This document shows, piece by piece, positions 22,202-33,121 of a stretch of DNA of 64,000 nt. The notes beneath the pieces were generated by a model that did not search any database, was not told the DNA's origin, and saw nothing but the letters and a program-made list of their open reading frames with translations. Each line of letters starts with the position of its first letter. Positions within the stretch are counted from its first letter, which is position 1. The stretch covers positions 35,579,711 through 35,643,710 of the forward strand of contig NC_134507.1 in assembly GCF_027942865.1 (NCBI RefSeq). Reading direction: 5' to 3'. The translations under genes were made by a program, and so were the position numbers. Source of the DNA: Odontesthes bonariensis (Eukaryota > Chordata > Actinopteri > Atheriniformes > Atherinopsidae).

Positions 22202-25200
22202 AGAAATAAGACTTAATTCTCCCTCAGCAAGAAGACACAGCTTTGATAATTGAGTCTGTGATGCCCTCTGGTGCTACACAGAAGCCATTACGGGACACAA
22301 CTTACAATTTTGATTGTTAACATAATTACCATCTTTTCATATTATAAGACAGTGATTCTGGATATTCACTGACCGACCAGCATTGCTTCGCTCTACAGAA
22401 GATGAAACGCCGGCTTTGTTTGATTGACGCAATGTGTGAGCTGTGAATGTGAGACATGTATCAGTGTATCAGTGAAAGCTACATTAGGATAAGTGATGCA
22501 AAATAAAACCCAATGTTAAGTATGACTTTTAGGCGTTTAAGTGTACAACTCATGTAAAAGACTTCTATATATTCATCAGTTATTTTTTTATTAATGTTTA
22601 ACTTACAGTTGTAAAAATAAGTTTAACTCATTTTAGATAGCAAGTAAGCAATAAACTTAATCTCTTTTTTTTGGATGGGTCAGTAAAAGGACCAAGTATA
22701 AGACTACTGAACACTTGGCAGAGGCCAAGTACCTGTATCCCTGCCAAATGCAGGACCTGATCCAACCACTGACAAGAAAGTACTGTAGTTAGTTTCTTTC
22801 TCTTTATCAGCAGATTGTGCGGTACTCTGCCGCCACCTACTGTTGCGCGCTTAGTACTGCAGTCTGTGGCACAAACTACATCTTAGTTGGGCTTCCTGGT
22901 GAAATAAACAAACAAAATTGACATATCTACGTTCTTTTGTGTGTCCCTATTATACTGTAAAATAATCGCTTAGGCTTTGATTATTTGAAAGCTGCAGTTC
23001 CTGTCAGGAGGTGTCACCATGAAGTCAAACCTGGAACCACCATCTGCTTACAGTATCTTTCTTTGCTGATATTTTACCTGCGTAGAAGTAAAGGCACTGT
23101 TGTAAAATTCCAGTTCATTCAAATTCAGCACATCACATTTATGGACACCTCGGACGAGCTGTGGAACTAAATTGAAAACATACAGAAACAGTACATATAT
23201 GTATATACTTTGAAGAATATCAATTCCAAATATAATAGATAAAGAAGGAATGTCACCCACTTACAGAATTGTGAGCATATCAATCAGTTCCACCTTTGCT
23301 AATAAAGACATGAGTTTAACTTCTTTCATGCACCCAAGATACACACAACACTAACTGAAAGAATAAAGTTACATCCTCTCTGTTTTTTGTTTATAACCAT
23401 CCAAAAAAGACCTAGTAGCGGTCAATTTCTAGTTCATGCTGGCGGCCACAGACTGCAGTGACAACAAAGTGAACAGTAGTTACATTCTAAACAGAAACGT
23501 GGACAAAGAAACACTTTTCCAGTTTGCTTCTGCATCTTAGTTACAGAAGCATGACCAAGATGCATGAGTTGCCGTCCTCTCATTCACTTCCACAGGCTGC
23601 TTGGTTACCACTGTCTGCTTATCTAATTTTGGTGACTGAAAAGTGGATGAAAAAGATTTTATGATTGAAACATGGTTTACATGAAGAAGAAATAATGAGT
23701 AAACTGCTTAGGGGTAAATGTAGTCTCAATTTAGATGAGGACAGATATTTATGCCTGGATGAGGTACGATACTAGATGTATCGTTGAAATCATGTCAAGG
23801 GCTCATTAATCCAAAAAAAGTTGCAGTCATGGGAATGTGTTGGTGATGGACAAGAGGCTGAGTACTGTGAACTGGTCGTCCCATACATGGCATGGAAACC
23901 ATTTGTTTCTCTTGAATGTCCGAGCCAGTGGCTCAAAGAAACTGAACTAACTAATAAATAAGACTGACTTTGTGCTGGGTACTGCCCTGGAGCTGGTTGT
24001 GCACAGGAGAATGTTGCCAAAGCTGCTCAACATAAAGAACAACGCTACACGCTCTCTTCATAGTAATTAAAGAGTCACGTGTGTTCTGTCAGAGGCTTCT
24101 TCAGCTTTGCTGCAACATGGAACGATAGGGGCGGTGTTTCCTGCCAACAGCAATAATTCCATGCAATGAAACAACAACATTAGAATTTCACTCTTGTGTT
24201 GATAAAATATCATTTCATTCTATTCTATTTCATTCTATTGCATTCCATTCCATTTCAATACAAAACTGGGTAGCCAGGAGGAAACTGCACAAAGGACTGA
24301 TAGAAAGCTGGAAGTTTGAATACAACTGGGGATGATCAGGTACGTGGATGCAAGCATGCTGATTTCAGAACATGTAAAAAGTGAGGGAAGCGGCACCTGG
24401 GGACAGGGGAAGGAGACAAGGACAATGAAGACCTCTTTTAGGTGGAAAATAGCAAGACAGAAGAAAAGAAAAAGAATGAAGGTTCATGACCAAATAGGTG
24501 AGATGATAAGCCACCTGTATCCTAACATGGTACGGTCAGAATGATCACAGATTGAATGGCTTTTGTACAAGAAAAGCCACTTTCAGTCACCTTCAGACAG
24601 AAATACTAATACGACACGGCTATCCAAATAAAACCATCCTGCTGGTCGTTGTTTTATGAAGAGAAAAACAAAGTTTATGGGGACATACTTGGCTTTGTCT
24701 TTATAACAATAGAAGACTTTATAACAGTGAAGACCATAAAGATGCTCAAAGCTAAATTCAAGAAGTAACATAAAGGAAAACAGACTCATTTTCTCAGTTC
24801 TCTGATTTGAGTGATAATTGTTGTAATGACAAATAAAAGGCGAGAGGTCTTACTTAAGAGTGGACTTAAGAGTCTTCTGAACAATAATTGAAGCGTGATG
24901 ATGAATTGGCACTGCAATGAAGTTAGCCGGATCTTTACGACTACAAATACTAGTCATGATTGTATTTTAGTTCAATATTTTTAGTATTTCACTGAGCTGA
25001 CAAAAGAGCTACTGTAAAGCAGATATCAGAAATGCACTGCTGATAAAGAGTTGTGTTGCATGAATTGTGACAATGACAAACCCAAGCGACAACCACACAG
25101 TAGTGCAGACTCAGTACTACTGAGTTTTCCCATCAAAAGAACTTCACCCAAATGCTTAGCCAACTTTACACCACATATGCCATACAATACGTGCCTTAAC

Positions 25201-26190
25201 ACAGTACTTAACAGAACAAACAGATATGTGGGAAGTCTTTAAAAGCAGCTTCAGAGCGGCGTTCTGAGAGGTTATTCAATTTCAGCTTTCAGTACTATGG
25301 ACAGCGCAAACAAACAGCGCTGTCCGTGGTTCTGCTGAAACCCTACGCCCTTGATTCGAATATCTAATAAATTACATGCAACATGCGCAAACCGATAAGA
25401 GAATAACAGTACAGATAGACACAAAGTTGGAATGGGGCATTTTGTTAGTAACAAATGAGCTTCTTGATCCTGTCAGGCAGCGTTTATGGAAGGTCTCGGA
25501 TCCGTTTTTTTTTCCCTTTTGTATTTTTCCCTCTAATTCCTCATCATAAATTCCCAAATTTCAGCAACAATAGCTCAAGCTTTTGGCTGCTTGATTTTCT
25601 AAGACCAGAGATGATATTGAAAAGTTGCGTGCTCTGTGCCTTATAATCCACCTTCGAATTTGTTTTTTTTTTTCAATCGAGATCAGAGGCAGAACACGTG
25701 CGTAAGAGGGTGACGTCATTGGTAGGAACGCCCTTCTCAGAGGTGTCACTTTGATTTCTGTGTGTCCTGTTTCAGTTTGTTCTCGAACTTTTTTGGAGAA
25801 GATTTAAAGGGATACAAGGTAATTTAGCGGCAGTATAGCGATCTCTACTGGTCAACCTGAAATTCTACACTGTCGTAAAAATGCCCCCCCCCCCCCAAGG
25901 CGCAATGAATGTATGAGACCTCTGACCTATTCGTGCAACCTGGCAGATAAACGACAGCGACCATGTCTTCTGAGGTACATTGTCTGTTTTCCCTATGATA
26001 ATTTGGTTGTTTTGCTTGTTTGTATTATACACATCCACTAACTAAACATCGTGGCGAATGCTGCCGTTGTGTTATTTAGTCAGTGCAGTTAGGTCATCTG
26101 ATTCACAAGTGTAGACTGCCCACGTAAGATACTATAATCAGAGATTTTCTAAAGAGAGAACTCAAGATAATATGCTATAATACTGTTGAC
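22200..26190. other. Four kilobases without recognised gene
   Basis: AT-rich, low-complexity patches only, for example repeated cattctatt phrases at 24210-24260 and a poly-C run at 25883-25896. Frames are short and unsupported on both strands. No splice-linked exon series was recognised. Confidence 0.5.
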
Positions 26191-26191
26191 C

Positions 26192-26530
26192 TGCAGGTTG
26201 TCTGGTTATGTTGTTGTTGTTGTTGTTTACCTGCAGGTTGTTTAGGTATGTTGTTGTTGTTTACCTGCAGATTGTGTGGGTATGTTGTTGTTGTTGTTGT
26301 TGTTTACCTGCAGGTTGTTTGGGTATGTTGTTGTTGTTTACCTGCAGATTGTGTGGGTATGTTGTTGTTGTTGTTTACCTGCAGATTGTGTGGGTATGTT
26401 GTTGTTGTTGTTTACCTGCAGATTGTGTGGGTATGTTGTTGTTGTTGTTTACCTGCAGGTTGTTTGGGTATGTTGTTGTTGTTTACCTGCAGGTTGTTTA
26501 GGTATGTTGTTGTTGTTTACCTACAAGTTG
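26192..26530 (+). repeat. Minisatellite of TACCTGCAG-(GTT)n units
   Basis: Eight or nine tandem units of about 33-45 bp, each with TTTACCTGCAG, then GTTGTTTGGGTAT or ATTGTGTGGGTAT, then a variable GTT run of three to six triplets. Two unit types alternate irregularly. Long frames across it are a by-product of the lack of stops. Confidence 0.9.
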
Positions 26531-26532
26531 CT

Positions 26533-26738
26533 TTGAGGTCCGTTTCACGAAGCGGGTTTAGTGAAAACTCTGAGTAGATTAACCCTGAAATGAGGGAAAC
26601 CCTGAGTTTTCCGTTTAACAAAGGGAGGTAACTCAACCCCGAGTAAGAGGGATAACTCTAGCCTGTTTCACAAAGAGAAGTAACTTAAGCTCTCGGTCAG
26701 TTACCGTAGTAACAGACTCTCTGAACCTAACCTGGGGG
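26533..26738 (+). mobile_element. Harbinger-type MITE end (copy 2)
   Basis: Same 200-bp sequence as 7698-7910. It stops where the next Harbinger element begins. Confidence 0.6.
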
Positions 26739-27228
26739 GTATTCCACGAAGCTGGCTTAGCGGAAAGCCTGGCTTATTTTGCTACTTCTGGCTAAATTTA
26801 GCGAGAGTTCCGTTCCATAAAGGTAGCTTATTTGAACGCCCGCTGAGTAACCATGGTAACTTATGCTGCTGAACTAGCCTGGTCCCGGGCAGGCTAAAGT
26901 TGAAGCTTAGCTTAGCTGCAACTCAAAAAATGTCCGAGCGGCTGAAACGGACTCCGGAAAGAAATGTTCACCAAGAATTCTGCGCTCCCGCAACTCATGT
27001 CTTGTCTAGTCAAGGACTGTACAAACAAGATATTAGATAAAACGCAGGAATTAAAACATCTTCCCATATTAAAAATATGACCTCTGTCCTTTCAGGCTGC
27101 TGCTCCACATTTACAGTAGCCGATAATGTAAAACAACCCACTGGCTGAAGTATTTGCATTAAGTTCATCATCTCCCTCAGGCTTCCCTAATGTTATCGGT
27201 GCACTACACTGTGCCCATGTACGCATCC

Positions 27229-27444
27229 AAGGCAATTTGTAGAGCACAATTTGTACACAAGGCAATTCAAAGTGCTTTACAGCTACATAAAATCACAAGA
27301 AGGCAATAAAATCATTCCAAAAAACAAAAAAATCATTAATTAATTAATTCAAAAGTGAAGAGTGCAGATAAAATAGTTTCAGGTGTCATATGCACATCTA
27401 AATAGAACTGTTTTCAGGCTGGATTTAAACATTGTCACATTGTC
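27229..27444 (+). mobile_element. LINE 3'-tail insertion in Harbinger exon
   Basis: The phrases CAAGGCAATTCAAAGTGCTT and a poorly conserved 3'UTR-like stretch interrupt the transposase exon between HVRIQ and APARPVEADY. The flanks ccaaggc and ccaggcc look like a decayed target duplication. Confidence 0.55.
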
Positions 27445-28078
27445 CAGGCCCCTGCTAGACCCGTGGAGGCTGACTATCTAAACCGAACATTTTTCCATAT
27501 CCTAAATGTTCAGGTACACTTGGGGATAATTGTCCATAGTCTCTGAACTGGATTTCTCATTTTGAAAAACACCACATCAACCCCTTTGAGTAATGCTGAG
27601 CAATGTTACATTTATGCCCTGTGGAACCTCATCATTGACTCCTATCCTCCGTGCATACAGATGATCTGTGATGGAGGTCATTTCATTTCCAACATTGAGG
27701 CTAAATGGCCGGGATCAGTTCATGATTCTAGGATCTTCCGAGCATCCTCACTGGCACAGAGGTTTGCACAAGGCGCAAGAATTTTACTTACCTGAAGGAG
27801 TGTACTTTTGAAGTAAGGTGTAGCATAGGCAGAATTTTGGTAATGTAATGAGAGGTCAGGTGTAGAGGTCATCTTAAGGAATTTAAAGTGCTCGTCATAC
27901 TTTATTATTGATAGCCATATAAGGTACATATTGCATCAAATTGCCAAGTCTTAACACATGTATATCCATCCAACATTTCTCTTATTCTGCAGGAGAGTTC
28001 AATGGTGTCCTGCTTGGGGACAGAGGCTATGCATGCTGGCCGTACCTCCTCACGCCATATCCTGATCCAGGAACAAGG

Positions 28079-28204
28079 GCATGCACATGCACATGCACAT
28101 GCACATGCACATGCACATGCACATGCACATGCACATGCACATGCACATGCACATGCACATGCACATGCACATGCACATGCACATGCACATGCACATGCAC
28201 ATGC
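28079..28204 (+). repeat. (ATGCAC)n hexanucleotide array
   Basis: About 21 perfect hexamer units in frame with the Harbinger transposase, encoding His-Ala dipeptides. Confidence 0.95.
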
Positions 28205-28262
28205 TAAAACAAGGGCACGGATAGAAATGACCTTTGGCCAAATTAAATACAGGTTCATTGCT

Positions 28263-28894
28263 TAAACTTCTCAGGCACCATGGCTGACTTCTGACAGAGC
28301 CATCTGTTAAATTAATAGTATACTTCATATTTTATACATTTTGTCTTGTGGACAACTTTTCAGGCTCAAGTCTTTCCTCCTTGATTCGCTGCAGGTTGTA
28401 GTGCCTGAAAGGACTCAGTTTCTCCTGACACAGTGAGGGACCTATATACAGGGACCCATATTTCCTTTGATCCTTATTGTTGTGACCTTTGAGTTAGAAC
28501 TTCTTTTCAGAATTTAGCATTGACACAGTAGCAGTTTAAGTCAGAGCAAGTGTAAGAAGGCTAAATATACAGAGATGATTTATAACTTTCCACACGTTTA
28601 GGTCATGGCACCCCACTGTGAATATAAATGTAAAAAACACATTTCTAACACTTTGCATGAACCGTACAATAATGACAAGTTTGAGTTCAAGTTGTGTTGA
28701 ATTGTTTAATTATTATTTCATGTTTCTCAAGCTGTGGAGAGAAAACAGAATTAAATACAGTTCACAACACGGAATTCTCCTTTATCTGAATTTATACTAA
28801 CAAGCAAGACCTTGAAACGGGACACGGAAATCTTATTTCACTCCTTGGCGATAGTTGTCTTTTCATCTGACGACTGTATCCGCTACACAGAAGT
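28263..28894. other. Interval without recognised gene
   Basis: No feature recognised. Confidence 0.4.
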
Positions 28895-28966
28895 TCCTCG
28901 TTAGTATAATGGACAGTATCTCCGCCTGTCACGCGGAAGATCGGGGATCGATTACCTGACGGGGAG
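28895..28966 (+). tRNA. tRNA-Asp (GUC), probably decayed
   Basis: Starts TCCTCGTTAGTATAATGG, with anticodon arm CCGCC-TGTCACG-CGG around anticodon GTC and 3' end ACGGGGAG. The T arm reads GGGGATCGATTACCTG, where the 3' stem should be CCCC, so two pairs are lost. A TTTT follows at about 28976. Likely pseudogene, but the promoter boxes are recognisable. Confidence 0.7.
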
Positions 28967-29459
28967 AGCTCTGTCTTTTATCAGCTGCCTGCCACCAAGT
29001 GATGATTGCTTTGATACTCTCACCCATCTTCGGCCTAAATATCAATAGCCCCCTTCAAATGGCCTAACATGAGGCCAGGTTGCTTCGGTCAAAAGCCCTT
29101 TCCCATTTACTGTGGTGTTAAGTGCAAACCAAGACCTTATAATCAATAATGTGCCTTTTGCTAATGATTCTGTCCTGCCCAAAGCACTGTAGAAGGTTGT
29201 GACAACACAGCTAGTTGAGCAGTGGTCAGAAGATTCTCATGCAACAAGTCCCTTGGCTGTTGTTTAACAGGGCTCCTGAAGCAAACAAATAGTAGGCATA
29301 GCATTTGGAAGCAAGAACTCTTCGGAGGTTCAGCGGCCGTAATAATCTTTAAACTAGATGATGCAGTGCCAAAATAGCAATACGGCATGGTATTGCTAAG
29401 CAAGGAGTAAACTTGGGTTGCCTTGCCAGTGAAAATAGTTCTCCAGGAGAAGTCTGCAA
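28967..29459. other. Interval without recognised gene
   Basis: Unique-looking sequence between tRNA-derived loci. Confidence 0.4.
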
Positions 29460-29500
29460 TGTCAGAAGTGGGATTTGAACCCACGCCTCCAGGGGAGGCG
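29460..29500 (-). pseudogene. 3' half of a tRNA-Leu gene
   Basis: On the minus strand it reads CTCCCCTGGAGGCGTGGGTT, AAATCCCACTTCTGACA. This is the long variable arm, T arm and acceptor 3' strand of tRNA-Leu. The 5' half is absent, so it cannot function. Confidence 0.7.
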
Positions 29501-29691
29501 CACATCATTGTACAAGTACAAAATCTTTCTGACCCTTATTTGATCCCATACTGCAGGAGCAAGAAACAGCTGTGCTTTGTAAGGGAAAGAGAAGCCAGAG
29601 AAGCAGCGAGGAAGCTGCTAAAAGATGCCAAAGCGTGTCGTTGTGGCGCGCGTGCAGTGTGTGTGTGTGTGGAAGAGCAGAAAGAGCGTAA

Positions 29692-29987
29692 AAAGACTGA
29701 GTCCTGCTGTATTACTCAGGCTGCTCTACAGCATCTATTCACATGCACAATCCCACTACTGAGCAGCACGGGGGCTTTGCCCTGCTCCGTTTCCCACCTG
29801 GGCCGTTGCACCCCTCCTTAGACAACCTGGTGTTCCCGGGCTACCCCAGGCGCACCATATCCATACCCAACTTAGTGCGGACACCCGATGGACATAGTCC
29901 TCTGCAGCTCAGAACTCCTGAGTTCAAACGATCCACCAGCCTCAGCCTCCCGGTAGCTTGGATTACAGGCGCGCCCCCGCTCCCGGC
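29692..29987 (-). ncRNA. 7SL (signal recognition particle) RNA gene
   Basis: RNA scaffold of the signal recognition particle. The minus strand begins GCCGGGAGCGGGGGCGCGCC, continues with the Alu domain (GGGAGGCTGAGGCTGGTGGA), the helix 5 segment GGGTGTCCGCACTAAGTT, the S domain (AACACCAGGTTGTCTAAGGA, GGAAACGGAGCAGG, CAGTAGTGGGATT) and a returning strand ending GCAGGACTCAG followed by TTTTT. All domains are in the right order over about 296 nt, the normal length. A CRE upstream suits a real RNA polymerase III 7SL promoter, so this may be functional, although some loops differ from mammalian 7SL. Confidence 0.88.
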
Positions 29988-30029
29988 GACAGGTGCTCTC
30001 ATTCAAGCAGGTTTTGGGCTTTTTGATCC

Positions 30030-30037
30030 TGACGTCA
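30030..30037 (-). promoter_or_regulatory. CRE/ATF site upstream of 7SL
   Basis: Palindromic TGACGTCA, 43-50 bp upstream of the inferred 7SL start at 29987. Human 7SL genes need an ATF/CRE site at the same distance (established knowledge). Confidence 0.65.
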
Positions 30038-30070
30038 TCAGCGAGCTAATTTGCTGTCGAAGAACGAAAT

Positions 30071-30470
30071 AAAGCATCTTTTAAATGTTAAAGGCTGATC
30101 AGTGATGAAACATTTTGACAAAATATGGCTGACTGATCAAGTTTGACGTTTGATATCGATGAAACATTTTTCTTTGGTGCTCCGTAAAACCTCAATTTCT
30201 GATCAGCTTCAGAGGAGTTTCTCATTTCTGCTTCTTTAACACTGACAGATCAGCTCACCAAACATTTAAAAAGGAATGCCTCTAAATGTCCTCCATCAGG
30301 TGTCTCCTTTTTGTACAGTTTTATTTCAGATGTTACACACATTAGCCTGTTCTCAGTCATGTAGGAAAGTAGTTCTCTTCTTATGGGAATCATCTTTATC
30401 ACATTGAAACACGCTGTTTAAATACACAGATAGGAGCATTTTCAGTGCCAAATATTCAAAGTTTGCTTTG
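30071..30470. other. Interval without recognised gene
   Basis: AT-rich, no feature recognised. Confidence 0.4.
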
Positions 30471-30474
30471 TTAA

Positions 30475-30665
30475 AGGAGACATATTTTACCTCTTTAAAC
30501 AAGTTAGAATTGGTCTATCGGCTATACAAAACATGCTCATGAAGTTCTTTGCACAAAATCACTCTCACATAAAGAGATTTCACCAGCTCTATTCTTGCCA
30601 GTTTCAGTCTCTCCCAAATTGAGCCGTTTAAAGGGCTCTGTCACTTTTATGCAAATGAGCTGTGA
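30475..30665 (-). mobile_element. End fragment of the AGGAGACATA TTAA element
   Basis: TTAA at 30471-30474 is followed by AGGAGACATATTTTACCTCT. About 190 bp match the reverse complement of 55370-55561. The other end is missing. Confidence 0.75.
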
Positions 30666-30721
30666 ATTAAGGGTTCATTTGTTTTCAGTGCAGAGCTTCT
30701 GCAGTCTCCAGCCTGACTCAC

Positions 30722-31036
30722 CTGTGGTGCGTTTCTGGAGACCCAGGTGTCCAGCAGCAGCTCCAGTCTCTGCCGGTGATACCTCCCGGTGGTTTTCACA
30801 GCCACGAACAGGTCAGCCTGTGTGAGCCGCTCACCGCTCTCGTCTCCCGGGCCAGCCGCCTGAAATAAGTTGAGAAAACATCCGCGCCCCCTGCAGCCGG
30901 CAGCTCCTTCTGGTGTCCGCCAGTGAGCAGAGCATCCCGGCCACCAGCCGACAGGTGACCGCGGCGACAGCAGCGTGAGGTCCCGCTGAGCTGAAGGCGA
31001 GCCTCGGTCCCCCGGCAGGCTTCCACATGTTCACTG
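30722..31036 (-). pseudogene. Fringe-like glycosyltransferase, exon 1 remnant
   Basis: Fringe proteins are Golgi beta-1,3-N-acetylglucosaminyltransferases that modify Notch. The minus strand gives GADVFSTYFRRLARETRA in one frame and, after a one-base shift, QADLFVAVKTTGRYHRQRLE and LLLDTWVSRNAPQ. It ends at a perfect donor GTGAGT (complement 30716-30721). The FVAVKTT-x-HR-RL-LLLDTWVSR block is the hallmark at the exon 1 end of Lfng/Mfng/Rfng. Upstream, MWKPAGGPRLAFSS and a moderately hydrophobic stretch could be the signal-anchor, in yet another frame. The following exons (FTDGED and onward) are not found. It is probably a partial gene duplicate, not a retrocopy, because the intron border is kept. 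Confidence 0.6.
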
Positions 31037-31109
31037 CGTGGATGGGTTCACCACTTCGCTCATGGGCAGAAAAGAAGTGTTTACTCAACAGCGGGACCTC
31101 GCGCTGTCG

Positions 31110-31490
31110 CCTTAAGATGTTATTATTTACATCAACATGATGCCATAACTGTTTACAGCAGTGCTTCAGGAGTGCTGGACTTCCAAAACAGTCTGTACTT
31201 GGAGGCACTTCATCTCATGGCTTTAGTTATTCTTGAGGTACAGAAGATTAAACTGAGACTTAATCCAATGTTTTCACATATAGAGATAATTTGAATAACA
31301 TCATGCCCTGTTTTATGCAGAGATCACATGAATTTCGGAAATAAATCACAAAAAACACTTCCTGAGGTGGATCCAGTTCCTGCTCTTTATTCCTTCATTA
31401 GTGTTATGAACCATGTGGCGCTGTGGCTTAGTTGGTCTTAGTTGCCTGTCTTGTAAACAGGAGATCCTGGGCTCAAATCCCAGCAGTGCC
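31110..31490 (+). repeat. tRNA-Thr repeat unit 1
   Basis: The flank from CCTTAAGATGTTATTATTTA to CTGCTCTTTATTCCTTCATTA precedes a tRNA-Thr. The same flank recurs at 31995-32110 and 32184-32440, and in part at 7530-7585, so tRNA genes here were multiplied together with their flanks. Confidence 0.75.
31417..31490 (+). tRNA. tRNA-Thr (UGU anticodon)
   Basis: GGCGCTGTGGCTTAGTTGG start, anticodon loop CTTGTAA (TGT, Thr), T arm CTGGG-CTCAAAT-CCCAG, acceptor CAGTGCC. T54 is replaced by C and the D region has extra bases. No close T-run. Confidence 0.7.
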
Positions 31491-32110
31491 TGTGGTCCTT
31501 CAGAGTGTGCTATGACTTAGCATATAAAACAGCTTATTATCAGGGTTCTACTAAATGCATCTCACTGGTCCACTTAATAAAAGTGCATATAAATAGCCCA
31601 CAGCTTTTAAAGTGTCATTTATGCCTATTTTATGCTTTCGGAGTATAATTTTACTCCGTTAACATAACAAGTCAATTGGTTAGGGTACAGTACGGTGGAG
31701 GTTCTCCTCCTGTCACACCACATAACATCAAAATGAACATACAAACTGTGAAATAGTCAGAGTTAGCGTAAAAGCTGAGGGTAGGACGTCATTTCCTCAA
31801 AATACGAAGTGTAAAATAATAAGTAAAAGCATAAAAAAGCCTTGTAAAAACAGGGTCAATGACTTGGCGTGTAATAAGTACACCGCTTCATGAGATCAGG
31901 CTGTAACTGGTGAAAGTGCCTTCCTCATGAACACCAGGGTCTGAGTTGAAAACCCAACAATATCTGCAAGATACAATGAAGTTTTGAACCAATTGGAGGC
32001 ACTTCTACTCATGGCTTTAACTTTTCTTGAGGTACAGAATCACAAAAACCACTTCCTGAGGTGGATCCAGTTCCTGCTCTTTATTCTTTCATCAGTTGTC
32101 CAAACCATGT
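31491..32110. other. tRNA spacer
   Basis: Unique sequence to about 31990, then part of the repeated tRNA flank. Confidence 0.4.
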
Positions 32111-32183
32111 GGTGCTGTGGCTTAGTTGGTCAAAGTGCCTGTCTAGTAAACAGGAGATCCTGGGTTCAAATCGCAGCAGTGCC
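32111..32183 (+). tRNA. tRNA-Thr (AGU anticodon)
   Basis: GGTGCTGTGGCTTAGTTGG, anticodon loop CTAGTAA (AGT), T arm CTGGG-TTCAAAT-CGCAG with one mismatch, acceptor CAGTGCC with wobble pairs. Confidence 0.75.
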
Positions 32184-32443
32184 TTAAGATGTTATTATTT
32201 ACATCAACATGGTGCCATAACTGTTTACTGCAGTGCTTCAGGAGTGCTGGACTTCCAAAACAGTCTGTACTTGGAGGCACTTCATCTCATGGCTTAAACT
32301 ATTCTTGAGGTACAGAAGATTGAACTGGGACTAAATCCAATGTTTTCACATTTACAGATTATTTGAATGACATCCGGCTCTGTTTTATGCAGCGATCACG
32401 TGAATTTCGGAAATAAATCACAAAAACCACTTTACTTCTTTTT

Positions 32444-32515
32444 GGCTCGTTGGTCTAGCGGTATGATTCTCGCTCTGGGTGTGAGAGGTCCCAGGTTCAA
32501 ATCCCGGACGAGCCC
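32444..32515 (+). tRNA. tRNA-Pro (UGG anticodon)
   Basis: GGCTCGTTGGTCTAGCGG start, anticodon loop TCTGGGT (TGG, Pro), T loop TTCAAAT, acceptor ACGAGCC with discriminator C. The cloverleaf is essentially complete. Confidence 0.82.
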
Positions 32516-33121
32516 TTCCCTGGTCTGCTGGCCTTGTGTCTCTGCTTTGCTGTGAAATCAGAGAATGATTGAATCAATGACGATAACATTGAATGCATTT
32601 GGAATCAAAGCCACAAATAAGGAAATACAGCTCAAACCTCCACCACTCATTCTGAAGTTGCTTCAAGTCCTTCTTAAATGAATTTCTTAACTGGAATTTG
32701 AAAGACAGATCCATGCATAAAAAACCTGTATCATGTAAGCACACCCTCTGCAGTGTTATCTAAAGCAGTTTTGGTATTTGTTCTATAAATCCAGATTGAA
32801 ACACTTTCAAGTCAATGGTAGAGAAATGGAGCTATAGATCTGTTCTGTCTTAAAGTTGGGCTTCTTCATAAAATGTGTTGTGAATTGGTGAAACCTGGCG
32901 GTGAGTATTGACTCATTGGTCTCAGGAGTTTTTGTGGGCTGTTCAGTGTATGTGCCTAATAACTTCACTCATGTTGAGGGAAGGGAGAGCCAACTCCAAA
33001 CAATATAGGCTCATTGCTATGGAAAAGTCAAAGAAGAAAGAAAGCAATCACAAATTCCCAGGATTCCATGGCTACGTCACCTATCCGCATGGTCTCACGA
33101 AACGCAAAGAGAACACCTTTT
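32516..33121. other. tRNA spacer with left arm of an inverted repeat
   Basis: Contains 32940-33009, the partner of 33327-33405. Otherwise no feature. Confidence 0.4.

Larger units (their letters stand above)
26735..28262 (+). mobile_element. Second PIF/Harbinger transposon, 3' truncated
   Basis: The start GGGGGGTATTCCACGAAGCT is a common fish Harbinger terminus. Transposase exons follow. The element loses similarity after 28262, so the right end is missing. Confidence 0.7.
27180..28262 (+). pseudogene. Harbinger transposase fragments with His-Ala repeat expansion
   Basis: The first DDE exon begins near 27180 (GFPNVIGALHCAHVRIQ; the Asp of the usual DC pair is His) and is split by a 215-bp repeat insertion. 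It resumes at about 27445-27512 (APARPVEADYLNRTFFHILN). The next exon, 27661-27772, gives NIEAKWPGSVHDSRIFRASS. The third, from 27993, gives GVLLGDRGYACWPYLLTPY and then an (ATGCAC)n run that encodes alternating His-Ala before KTRARIEMTFGQIK. The normal motif here is a short H-A-H-A before RTR. Frame and product end early at about 28262. Confidence 0.8.

Noticed and set aside
26208-26577. Three overlapping frames rich in Val/Cys/Leu
   Set aside because: They are translations of the TACCTGCAG-GTT minisatellite without stops, not genes.
28079-28204. CRISPR-like array
   Set aside because: Direct hexamers without spacers in a vertebrate genome; simple microsatellite.
27905-28328. Cys-Ala, Met-Cys and Thr-Cys dipeptide frames
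   Set aside because: Other frames of the ATGCAC array; only the His-Ala frame continues the transposase.
29423-29821. 132-codon frame
   Set aside because: Runs through the tRNA-Leu remnant and into the antisense of 7SL RNA; no independent support.
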